Counted from the stretch's first letter, positions 1 to 6,389 are shown. The stretch is DNA of 6,838 bases from Anaerolineaceae bacterium (GCA_024762375.1 JANTHQ010000098.1:1-6838); one strand, 5' to 3'. The notes: generated by a model not told the origin, from the sequence alone. Made by a program: numbers and translations.

Positions 1-8
1 CCCGCAGG

Positions 9-55
9 GCGTATCGAAGGGTGAAATCGGCGGGGAAAAACGCCCTTCGATACGC
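9..55. repeat. Inverted repeat, 13-bp perfect arms
   Basis: Positions 9-21 (GCGTATCGAAGGG) are perfectly complementary to 43-55, leaving a 21-nt loop. The left arm, preceded by CCCGCAGGG at 1-9, looks like the end of an inverted second copy of the element that begins at 43, so the window edge probably cuts a head-to-head pair. No T-tract follows, so it does not look like a simple intrinsic terminator. It may be the tail of an upstream intergenic repeat cluster. The pairing is seen directly; the two-copy reading is inference. Confidence 0.75.
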
Positions 56-98
56 GGTTCGCACCGCGAACCGCTACTCAGGATGCGTTTTCCCCGCC
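29..98. repeat. Nested palindromic element upstream of the operon
   Basis: An outer pair, 29-43 with 85-98, is complementary except for one extra A in the left arm. It encloses a perfect 9-bp hairpin, 54-62 (GCGGTTCGC) with 66-74, whose loop is only three bases. Between outer and inner stems lie CCTTCGATAC (44-53) and TACTCAGG (75-82); I recall similar paired flanks in dispersed intergenic repeats of various bacteria, but this is not verified here. Because 29-43 also lies in the loop of the 9-21/43-55 hairpin, the two folds would compete or form a pseudoknot. Confidence 0.7.
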
Positions 99-104
99 TC
101 CTGA

Positions 105-235
105 ATAGTTACGAACATTTAACCCCAAAATAACTTCCCCGTTAACGCCCCTGTAAACGGTTTGTTAACGCCTGTGTGTTATGCTGACCCCGTATCATCC
201 CAAAAAAGCATAAATTTCTGCCAAAGGGGCAACAG
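105..235 (+). promoter_or_regulatory. Putative operon leader with GTTAACG direct repeat
   Basis: This gene-free, AT-richer stretch precedes livG. GTTAACG occurs at 141-147 and again at 164-170, each followed by a similar C-rich TGT stretch, giving a 23-bp direct repeat that places both copies on the same face of the helix. CGTTAACG at 140-147 is an exact palindrome. A possible extended -10 (TGTTATGCT, 177-185) follows, but no good -35 lies 16-18 bp upstream. A weak purine-rich ribosome site, AAAGGGG (223-229), precedes the ATG at 236. A regulator binding at the repeats is inference only. Confidence 0.35.
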
Positions 236-1072
236 ATGACACGCGGAATAACGCACAATCTCAACGGAAGCACGCTGCAATCCGGCGACCTGCAACTGAA
301 AATTGAAGATATCCATCTTCATTTTGGCGGTGTGGCTGCCATCAGCGGCGTTAGTTTAGACGTTTACCAAAACGAAATTATCTCCATCATCGGTCCAAAT
401 GGTGCAGGAAAAACAAGCCTTCTCAACTGCATCAGCGGGCTGTATCATCCCCAACGCGGCAAAATCACATTTTTCAACCACGGCAAAACCTACCCTCTGA
501 CAAAAATGCGGCCATACCAAATCGCCGAGGCAGGCGTGGCGCGTTCGTTTCAGAACATCGAACTGTTTAAACACATGACCGTGCTGGAAAATTTGATGCT
601 GGGGCGACACATCCACATCAAATCGAATATTTTCAGCAACGCGCTATTTTGGGGCAAAACCCAAAAAGAAGAAATCGCCCACCGAAAATATATCGAGGAT
701 GTGATTGACCTGCTCGAAATTCAAGCCATTCGCAAACAACCGGTGGGCGCGCTGGCATACGGCCTGCAAAAACGAGTTGAATTGGGGCGGGCGTTGGCGC
801 TTCAACCGGCCATTTTGGTCATCGATGAGCCGATGGCGGGGATGAATGTGGAAGAAAAAGAAGATATGGCACGCTTCATTTTGGATGTAAATGAGGAACA
901 CGGCGTTACCATTTTACTCATCGAGCACGATATGGGGGTGGTGATGGGCATTTCCGACCGGGTTGCCGTGCTCGATTTCGGCATGAAAATCGCCGACGGC
1001 ATACCCGACGAAATTCAGCGCGACCCGGCCGTGATGCGCGCGTACCTCGGCGAACAGCACGTGACGATTTAA
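236..1072 (+). CDS. livG: LivG-type ABC transporter ATP-binding protein
   Basis: One of two cytoplasmic ATPases that power a HAAT-family importer for branched-chain amino acids or related carboxylates. The 278-residue protein carries Walker A GPNGAGKT (53-60), a Q-loop around SFQNIELF (Q106), a family-typical degenerate signature AYGLQKR (174-180), Walker B ILVIDEP with catalytic E198, and the H-loop H231 in IEHDM. The long insert between Q-loop and signature (about 120-170) and the C-terminal segment ending MRAYLGE are typical of LivG and distinguish it from LivF. An N-terminal extension of about 20 residues precedes the usual beginning near LQLKIEDIHLHFGG; no later start is suitable, so ATG 236 is kept. 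It is first in the operon, 23 nt ahead of the ligase gene. The exact substrate cannot be read from this subunit. Confidence 0.95.
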   Translation: MTRGITHNLNGSTLQSGDLQLKIEDIHLHFGGVAAISGVSLDVYQNEIISIIGPNGAGKTSLLNCISGLYHPQRGKITFFNHGKTYPLTKMRPYQIAEAGVARSFQNIELFKHMTVLENLMLGRHIHIKSNIFSNALFWGKTQKEEIAHRKYIEDVIDLLEIQAIRKQPVGALAYGLQKRVELGRALALQPAILVIDEPMAGMNVEEKEDMARFILDVNEEHGVTILLIEHDMGVVMGISDRVAVLDFGMKIADGIPDEIQRDPAVMRAYLGEQHVTI

Positions 1073-1095
1073 CCAGCATTAACCGGAGGCGGTTT

Positions 1096-3000
1096 ATGGG
1101 CGAAACATTTCCACAACTTCTGCTGGAACGGGCAAAAGAATTCGGCAACAGTAAAATAGCCTTGCGAGAAAAAGAATTCGGCATTTGGCAAGCAGTCACA
1201 TGGCAAGAATATCTTGAGCATGTCAAGTATTTTTGTTTGGGGTTGACCAGTTTGGGGTTGGAGCGCGGCGACACCATCGCCATCATCGGTGATAATCGCC
1301 CGGAGTGGATATACTCGGAACTGGCGGCACAAGCAGCCGGCGCAAAGAGCATCGGCATCTATCAGGATGCCATCGTGAAAGAAGTCATCTATATTATCGG
1401 GCACGCCGATGTGCGTTTTATTGTTGCTGAAGACCAAGAGCAGGTGGACAAAATTCTGGAAATTTGGTCGGAACTGCCCAGCGTCAAAAAAGTAATATTT
1501 TACGACCCCAAAGGATTGCGCAATTATACCGAAGATTTTCTGATGTATTTTTACGACGTGGAAGAACTGGGGCGTGAATACGAGAAACAGTTTCCCAACT
1601 GGTTTGAAGAAAGTGTCGCGCGCGGAAAAGGCTCTGATTTGGCGATTTTATCCACTACATCCGGCACGACGGGCTACCCAAAACTGGCGATGCTGACCCA
1701 CGACAATCTCATCAGCATGGGCACCAGTTTGATGGAAGTTGACCCCATCGAACCGGATGACGAGTTTGTGAGTTTTTTGCCACTGGCGTGGATTGGCGAA
1801 CAAATGATGTCGTTTGCCTGCAGTTTGCAGCTCGGTTTCCCGCTGAATTTTCCGGAAGAACCGGAAACCGTGCAAGCCAACATTCGAGAGATTGGCCCGC
1901 GTGTGATGTTCAGCCCCCCGCGCATCTGGGAAAATCTGGTCAGTACCGTGCAGGTCAAAATTGAAGATAGTTCGTGGTTAAAACAGAAAATCTACAATTG
2001 GGCACTGCCCATCGGCTACCAAATGGCCGATGCGCGGTTTAAAAAAGAAACGCCGTCGCTGGGGTTGAAAATCAAATATTTTCTCGCCGACTGGATTGTG
2101 TTCCAAATGATAAAAGACCATCTGGGGCTGCGCCACTTGCGACGGGCGTATACCGGCGGGGCGGCACTCGGCCCGGATGTGTTCCGATTTTTTCATGCGA
2201 TGGGTGTCAATTTGAAACAAATTTATGGCCAAACTGAAACCAGCGGTATTTCGGTGGTGCACCGCGATGGCGATGTGAAATTCCAAACGGTGGGCACGCC
2301 GATACCCAACACAGAAATTCATATTGATGAAAATGGCGAAATTTTGGTGCGGTCGCCGGCGGTGTTTGTGGGCTATTTCCGCAACGAAGAGGCCACCCGC
2401 GAAACGCTGATTGACGGCTGGCTCCATTCCGGCGACGCGGGATATTTCGATGATGACGGGCATTTGATTGTGATTGACCGCGCCAAAGATGTGATGACCC
2501 TGCACGACGGCACAAAATTCAGCCCGCAATTCATCGAAAATAAACTGAAATTTAGCCCGTACATCAAAGAAGCCGTGGTATTCGGCGGCGATTGGCCATT
2601 TGTTACCGCGATGATGAATATCGAAATGAGTAATGTTGGCAAATGGGCCGAAAACAATCATATTGCTTACACCACCTACACAGATTTGGCACAGAAACCG
2701 GAAGTATACGAATTGGTGCGACGCCATGTCGAAGCCTCAAACGCAGATTTGCCACCGGCGGCACGCATCAAACGCTTTTTGCTGCTGCACAAAGAATTAG
2801 ACGCTGATGACGCAGAACTCACCCGCACGCGAAAGGTTCGGCGGCGGTTTGTGGCACAGCGATATGAAGATATCATTTCGGCGCTGTACAGCCAGAGTGA
2901 CCATTTGGATGTGGAAACCACAATCACCTATCAGGATGGGCGCACCGCAACCCTGCAAACGCGATTGCGCATTGAAACACTCAACGGCACAGACGGCTAA
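1096..3000 (+). CDS. AMP-forming acyl-CoA synthetase (long-chain fatty acid/aryl acid CoA ligase family)
   Basis: Adenylates a carboxylic acid with ATP and transfers the acyl group to CoA in the cytoplasm or at the membrane face. The 634-residue length fits the FadD15/bubblegum-like long-chain branch. Visible motifs are the P-loop TTSGTTGYPK (187-196), YGQTETSG (377-384), GWLHSGD with ATP-ribose-binding D447, the hinge region DRAKD (461-465), and a C-terminal LTRTRKVRRR stretch whose K580 is the likely catalytic lysine. Oddities are Leu rather than Gly directly after the P-loop lysine, and a hinge-following segment MTLHDGTKFSP in place of the common GGKNISP-like form. A tail of about 35 residues follows the lysine domain. 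A GGAGG site (1085-1089) sets the ATG start. Its position between the importer ATPase and permeases implies that its substrate, or a product of it, is what the transporter brings in. Acyl chain specificity is unknown. Confidence 0.93.
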   Translation: MGETFPQLLLERAKEFGNSKIALREKEFGIWQAVTWQEYLEHVKYFCLGLTSLGLERGDTIAIIGDNRPEWIYSELAAQAAGAKSIGIYQDAIVKEVIYIIGHADVRFIVAEDQEQVDKILEIWSELPSVKKVIFYDPKGLRNYTEDFLMYFYDVEELGREYEKQFPNWFEESVARGKGSDLAILSTTSGTTGYPKLAMLTHDNLISMGTSLMEVDPIEPDDEFVSFLPLAWIGEQMMSFACSLQLGFPLNFPEEPETVQANIREIGPRVMFSPPRIWENLVSTVQVKIEDSSWLKQKIYNWALPIGYQMADARFKKETPSLGLKIKYFLADWIVFQMIKDHLGLRHLRRAYTGGAALGPDVFRFFHAMGVNLKQIYGQTETSGISVVHRDGDVKFQTVGTPIPNTEIHIDENGEILVRSPAVFVGYFRNEEATRETLIDGWLHSGDAGYFDDDGHLIVIDRAKDVMTLHDGTKFSPQFIENKLKFSPYIKEAVVFGGDWPFVTAMMNIEMSNVGKWAENNHIAYTTYTDLAQKPEVYELVRRHVEASNADLPPAARIKRFLLLHKELDADDAELTRTRKVRRRFVAQRYEDIISALYSQSDHLDVETTITYQDGRTATLQTRLRIETLNGTDG

Positions 3001-3012
3001 AAGGGGAAAACG

Positions 3013-3885
3013 ATGGATCAATTTTTGCAATTAACTTTGAGCGGATTGACCAATGGTGCGGTTTTGGCGCTGGCGGCACTCGGTTTTGTGCTGATATACA
3101 AAGCCAGCGATGTAATCAATTTTGCACAGGGCGAATTTCTGCTGGTCGGCGCGTATGTTATGTTCGCGGTGGTTGGCGAACTGGGCTGGCACTGGAGCAT
3201 CGGCATTGTGGTGACCGTCATTGTCGCGGTGGCGCTCGGTATGGTGCTCGAGCGGTTCGTGCTGCGACCCATGATTGGCGAACCGATTATTTCGCTCATT
3301 ATGGTGACCATTGGGCTTTCCAGTTTGCTGAAAGCGGTGGTCAGTGCCATTTGGGGCACCGATGAACGCGCGTTTCCCAGTTTCATTCCCAGCGACCCCA
3401 TCAACGTTTTTGGCGCGACGGTCACCACCGATAAACTGTGGGCTATCGCCATCGCCGGGGCATTTTTGGTTGCATTCAACCTTTTCTTCCGCCGTTCCAG
3501 CGATGGTATCGCCATGCGTGCTGTGGCCGACGACCAGCAGGCGGCGCTATCGATGGGCATCAGCGTCAAACGGATTTTCGCGATGGCATGGTCAATATCT
3601 GCGGCCACGGCTGCTGTCGGCGGGATTATCGTGGCCAACATTTTGGGGGTTAGCGGCAACATCAGCGGGGTGGGCTTGCAGGTGTTCCCGGTGGTCATTT
3701 TGGGCGGGCTCGATTCCATCCCCGGCGCGGTGCTCGGCGGGGTTATTATCGGTTTGCTGCAGGCATACACCGGCGGTTATGTCGGCCACGGGTTAAACTC
3801 CATCATACCGTTTATTGTGCTGGTACTCATTTTGATGGTGAAACCATACGGGTTGTTTGGGCAAGAAATTATCGAGCGCGTCTAG
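3013..3885 (+). CDS. livH: LivH-type ABC transporter permease
   Basis: Inner-membrane permease that pairs with LivM to form the translocation channel. The 290-residue protein is almost wholly hydrophobic, with roughly eight membrane segments. Diagnostic pieces are the first helix GLTNGAVLALAALGFVLIY (11-29), NFAQGEFLLVGAY (36-48), the cytoplasmic coupling loop around MRAVADDQQAALSMGISVKRI (168-188) that contacts the ATPases, and the glycine-rich GGLDSIPGAVLGG (231-243). The start at ATG 3013 is supported by an AAGGGG site (3001-3006) and lies 12 nt after the ligase stop, consistent with co-transcription and perhaps coupled translation. The TAG stop is itself the beginning of the heptamer repeat that follows. 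Family assignment is firm; the transported ligand is not determined by this subunit. Confidence 0.95.
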   Translation: MDQFLQLTLSGLTNGAVLALAALGFVLIYKASDVINFAQGEFLLVGAYVMFAVVGELGWHWSIGIVVTVIVAVALGMVLERFVLRPMIGEPIISLIMVTIGLSSLLKAVVSAIWGTDERAFPSFIPSDPINVFGATVTTDKLWAIAIAGAFLVAFNLFFRRSSDGIAMRAVADDQQAALSMGISVKRIFAMAWSISAATAAVGGIIVANILGVSGNISGVGLQVFPVVILGGLDSIPGAVLGGVIIGLLQAYTGGYVGHGLNSIIPFIVLVLILMVKPYGLFGQEIIERV

Positions 3886-3953
3886 CCATCAGCCATCAGC
3901 ATTTAGCCATCAGTGACTGCACCGGATGCTGAAAGCCAACTGCTGACCGCTGT
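3883..3953. repeat. Heptamer tandem array in inverted arrangement, livH-livM gap
   Basis: From the livH stop codon on, the sequence runs in 7-bp units: 3883-3889 TAGCCAT, 3890-3896 CAGCCAT, 3897-3903, 3904-3910 (TAGCCAT again) and 3911-3917, with consensus YAGCCAT. After about 8 bp of spacer, 3926-3953 shows four degenerate 7-bp units in the opposite orientation (ATGCTGA first; reverse complement TCAGCAT). Aligning 3890-3914 with the reverse complement of 3928-3952 gives 17 of 25 matches, so an imperfect hairpin is possible. The livM ribosome site AGAGGAG (3958-3964) begins only five bases after it. A role in mRNA stability or spacing of expression is inference. Confidence 0.7.
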
Positions 3954-3970
3954 TTTCAGAGGAGTGTTCA

Positions 3971-5014
3971 ATGGAAAGTGGAATATTTTTTAGCGATTAT
4001 GCCAAAGATATGACCCTGCGGCGCACGCCTGCGCAGAAAATCCGGCTGGCGCTGGCGATAGTTTTCGCTGTGGCTGTACCGTGGTTTGCCAGCAATTATC
4101 AGCTCACCCTGCTGAACCAAATCGGTATTGCCGCCATCGGCGCTATCGGGCTGAACATTCTGGTGGGGTTCACCGGGCAAATCAGTTTGGGGCAGGGCGC
4201 ATTTATGGCTGTCGGCGCATACACCTCCGGTTTACTGGCAAAAAATATGGGGATACCGTTTTGGGTGGCCGTGCCGATTGCCAGTTTTGTCACGGCAGGG
4301 GTGGGCGCATTTTTCGGTATTCCATCACTGCGGCTGAAAGGGCTGTATCTGGCAATTGCCACCCTCGCGGCACAGCAAATCATCCAATGGGTGATTACCC
4401 ACTGGGATTTTGTGACCGGCGGGGTGGATGCACTGGTCATCCCCGCGCCAACCCTGTTCGGTATGCGGGTAAACGGCGAGTTTCGATTTTATTGGATTAT
4501 TCTTTTCTGTTTGGTGCTGACCATTATTTTCACGGTAAACATTTTCCGCTCAAAGGTGGGGCGGGCTTTTATCGCCATCCGCGACCAAGATATTGCCGCA
4601 GAAGTGATGGGGGTCAACCTGTTTCAGTATAAATTGCTGGCATTTGCCACCTCATCCTTTTTTGTCGGGATGGCTGGCGCACTGACGGCACACTATCGCA
4701 CCATCATTTCGTGGGAACGGTTCACCATCGAGACATCCATTCTCTATTTGGCGATGATCATCATCGGCGGGTTGGGGTCGGTGTCCGGGTCGGTGTATGG
4801 TGCGGCGTTCATGGTGTTGCTTCCGGCGTTGCTCAATAATTTCGGGCGGGCGATGCACGGCACAATTCCCGCGTTTGACCAGATTATTCCCTTTTTGCAG
4901 CAGGGTATGTTCGGCATCGTCATCATCTTGTTCTTAATTTTGGAACCGGAAGGGTTGGTGAAAATCTGGCGGAATATCAAGGATTATTTCCGGTTATGGC
5001 CTTTCTCATACTGA
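3971..5014 (+). CDS. livM: LivM-type ABC transporter permease
   Basis: Second membrane permease, partner of LivH. The 347-residue protein has a polar N-terminus (about 1-25, with a basic LRRTPAQKIR patch) followed by repeated hydrophobic segments. Hallmarks are GLNILVGFTGQISLGQGAFMAVGAY (60-84), the PSLRLKGLYLAIATLA helix (118-133), the ATPase-coupling loop with AIRDQDIAAEVMGV (202-215), and IIIGGLGSVSGSVYGA (263-278). The C-terminus ends with the family-typical ILEPEGLVKIW and a short aromatic tail. An AGAGGAG site with 6-nt spacing supports ATG 3971. It is separated from livH by 85 nt of repeat-bearing DNA, unlike the tight junctions before it. The length is normal for LivM and no frame damage is visible. 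Confidence 0.95.
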   Translation: MESGIFFSDYAKDMTLRRTPAQKIRLALAIVFAVAVPWFASNYQLTLLNQIGIAAIGAIGLNILVGFTGQISLGQGAFMAVGAYTSGLLAKNMGIPFWVAVPIASFVTAGVGAFFGIPSLRLKGLYLAIATLAAQQIIQWVITHWDFVTGGVDALVIPAPTLFGMRVNGEFRFYWIILFCLVLTIIFTVNIFRSKVGRAFIAIRDQDIAAEVMGVNLFQYKLLAFATSSFFVGMAGALTAHYRTIISWERFTIETSILYLAMIIIGGLGSVSGSVYGAAFMVLLPALLNNFGRAMHGTIPAFDQIIPFLQQGMFGIVIILFLILEPEGLVKIWRNIKDYFRLWPFSY

Positions 5015-5049
5015 CGGAACAAACTCTTTCACCGGTTGAATTTTCTGAC

Positions 5050-5058
5050 AGGAGGTGA
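5050..5058 (+). promoter_or_regulatory. Strong Shine-Dalgarno motif with no canonical start at proper spacing
   Basis: AGGAGGTGA matches the full anti-Shine-Dalgarno complement, yet no ATG, GTG or TTG follows within 5-10 nt. Three bases further on, an ATC at 5062 opens a 22-codon frame whose TGA (5128-5130) overlaps the GTG start of the lipoprotein gene. The only nearby GTG (5055) lies inside the motif itself. It could be a leader-peptide site using a rare start, a relic of an earlier start, or a standby ribosome site. Confidence 0.4.
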
Positions 5059-5114
5059 CGCATCAGCAAAAATTACAGCGAACAAAATTTGGTTGGAAAC
5101 ATAAACATTACCTC

Positions 5115-5121
5115 AAGGAGG
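5115..5121 (+). promoter_or_regulatory. Ribosome binding site fixing the lipoprotein start at GTG 5127
   Basis: AAGGAGG lies five bases before GTG 5127. The frame is open back to GTG 5055, but that upstream reading adds 24 polar, basic residues (beginning MTHQQKLQRTK) before the signal peptide, which would spoil a lipoprotein signal. Starting at 5127 gives MKRF followed by a hydrophobic core and a lipobox cysteine at residue 21, a normal arrangement. Confidence 0.85.
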
Positions 5122-5126
5122 AAGAA

Positions 5127-6302
5127 GTGAAACGTTTTTCATTGTTGATTGTATTGCTATTGATTGTTTTGGTTGCAGCAACCGCATGTGGTGGTGGCGG
5201 CGCAACCAGTGATACCGGTCCCATCAAAATCGGCGGTATTTTCGATTTCAGCGGGCCGACATCCGGCCCCGGTACACCATACGGGCAGGGTATTCAAGCC
5301 TATGTGGAATGGAAAAACGCCAATGGCGGTATCGCCGGGCGGCAGGTTGACCTGATTTCGCAGGATTATGCCTATAAAGTTTCCACCGCCGAGCAACTGT
5401 ACAGCCAATATGTCGGCGAGGGCATTGTGGCTTTTCAGGGTTGGGGAACCGGCGACACCGAAGCCCTGCGCGGCAAAATCGCCGATGACAAAATTCCATT
5501 TATGTCCGCATCATATTCCATCAATCTGGCAAAAATTGACGAAGCCCCATACAACTTTTTGGTTGGCACAACCTATTCTGACCAGATGGTGATTGCGTTG
5601 CAGTGGATAAAAGATCAGGGCGGCAAAAAAGTTGCAATTTTGCACCACGACAGCCCCTTCGGGCAGTCTCCGGTTCCCGATGGCGAAGCATATGCCAAAG
5701 CCAACGGCATCGAAACATTGACCATCGCCATGCCCGGCGGCGCAACCGACCTGACCCCCGAATTGAGCCAGGTTGAAAGTTTTGGCGCAGAATATATCAT
5801 CATCCAAAACGTGGCGAGCCCGGCGGCGCTGGCAGTTCGCAATGCCAAAGATTTGGGGATGACCGCGCAGTTTGTGTGTCTCAACTGGTGCGCCGATGAA
5901 AGCCTGGTCGAATTGGCGGGCGACGCGGCAGAAGGTGTGGTCGGCACGTTGCCGTTTACCCCGCCGAGTGTGGATGTTCCCGGCGATGATGACGTGCGGG
6001 CATTCGTTGCCAGCAAAGGCGAAGATCTGAACAAACTCGGGCTGCATTACACGCAGGGTTGGGTTACCATGGAAGTGATGGCTGCCGGCATCGAAAAAGT
6101 TATCAAAGACGGCAAACCTGTCACCGGTGAAAATATCCGTGCTGCGCTGGAAACCATCTCCAATTTTGACACCGGTGGCGTTACCGCCCCCATCACCTTC
6201 ACTCCGCAGAGCCATCGCGGCAACAAAGCGCTGAAACTCTTCCAAGTGCAAAACGGCAAATGGGAAGCCATCAGCGATTATATCGAATCGAGCATCGAAT
6301 AA
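5127..6302 (+). CDS. HAAT-family substrate-binding lipoprotein (type I periplasmic-binding fold)
   Basis: Captures the ligand outside the membrane and delivers it to LivH/LivM. From the GTG start the protein has 391 residues: MKRF, a hydrophobic core (5-18), lipobox ATAC with lipidated C21, and a Gly-rich linker. The mature domain begins IKIGGIFDFSGPTSGPGTPYGQG (34-56) and continues with GGIAGRQVDLISQDYAY (67-83) and KKVAILHHDSPFG (167-179), as in the Peripla_BP_6 family. Where amino-acid binders usually have a short Ser/Thr-rich ligand contact, this protein has FQGWGTGDTEAL (103-114), followed by IPFMSASYS (123-131). That suggests a ligand other than plain leucine/isoleucine/valine, in line with the ligase in the operon. 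C251 and C255 (CLNWC) are the only cysteines of the mature domain and could form a bond. It would occupy the livK/livJ position, but I withhold a symbol because the ligand is uncertain. Confidence 0.94.
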   Translation: MKRFSLLIVLLLIVLVAATACGGGGATSDTGPIKIGGIFDFSGPTSGPGTPYGQGIQAYVEWKNANGGIAGRQVDLISQDYAYKVSTAEQLYSQYVGEGIVAFQGWGTGDTEALRGKIADDKIPFMSASYSINLAKIDEAPYNFLVGTTYSDQMVIALQWIKDQGGKKVAILHHDSPFGQSPVPDGEAYAKANGIETLTIAMPGGATDLTPELSQVESFGAEYIIIQNVASPAALAVRNAKDLGMTAQFVCLNWCADESLVELAGDAAEGVVGTLPFTPPSVDVPGDDDVRAFVASKGEDLNKLGLHYTQGWVTMEVMAAGIEKVIKDGKPVTGENIRAALETISNFDTGGVTAPITFTPQSHRGNKALKLFQVQNGKWEAISDYIESSIE

Positions 6303-6316
6303 AAGTAATCGTTCAT

Positions 6317-6362
6317 AACCGTGTTGCGTGTTCCGTAAATTCACGAAACACGCAACACGGTT
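6317..6362. repeat. Strong hairpin built of heptamers between lipoprotein gene and livF
   Basis: Positions 6317-6332 pair perfectly with 6347-6362 (16 bp). After one mismatch, three more pairs (6334-6336 with 6343-6345) close a six-base loop. The left arm reads as 7-bp units CGTGTTG (6320-6326), CGTGTTC (6327-6333) and CGTAAAT (6334-6340); the opposite strand of the right arm shows the same kind of units. Neither side has a T-tract, so read-through into livF is expected. A hairpin directly after a binding-protein gene can shield its mRNA from 3' decay and keep it in excess over downstream subunits, as known for REP elements after malE; that function here is inference. Confidence 0.85.
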
Positions 6363-6389
6363 TACCCATCGAACACCCGTGAGGTTGTT

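Noticed and set aside
1..104. CRISPR array or tRNA-like structure
   Set aside because: The repeats are inverted rather than regularly spaced direct repeats, and there is no cloverleaf or CCA-end pattern.
193..198. TATCAT as a -10 box
   Set aside because: It matches the hexamer well, but no -35-like sequence lies 16-18 bp upstream.
758..775. LivG has AYGLQKR instead of LSGGQ as its ABC signature
   Set aside because: A YG-x-Q form of the signature is usual in LivG proteins, so this is not a defect or novelty.
1978..2727. 249-codon minus-strand frame opposite the ligase
   Set aside because: No family resemblance; the plus-strand frame carries all adenylate-forming motifs across this stretch.
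2807..3034. Plus-strand frame overlapping the ligase 3' end and the livH start
   Set aside because: It overlaps two well-supported genes in another frame and its translation resembles nothing.
3018..3770. 250-codon minus-strand frame opposite livH
   Set aside because: Low-complexity Thr/Ser/Pro/Met-rich translation typical of the antisense of a membrane protein gene.
5055..5126. Upstream GTG start for the lipoprotein gene
   Set aside because: It would put 24 polar, basic residues before the signal peptide; GTG 5127 has its own well-placed AAGGAGG and gives a normal lipoprotein signal.
5511..6344. Long open frame (277 codons) on the minus strand opposite the lipoprotein gene
   Set aside because: Its translation is rich in His, Phe and Arg with no recognisable domain, and it lies wholly opposite a clearly conserved gene. 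It is a codon-bias shadow.
6317..6362. Hairpin as an intrinsic terminator
   Set aside because: No T-run follows on either strand and an importer gene in the same direction begins 28 nt later.
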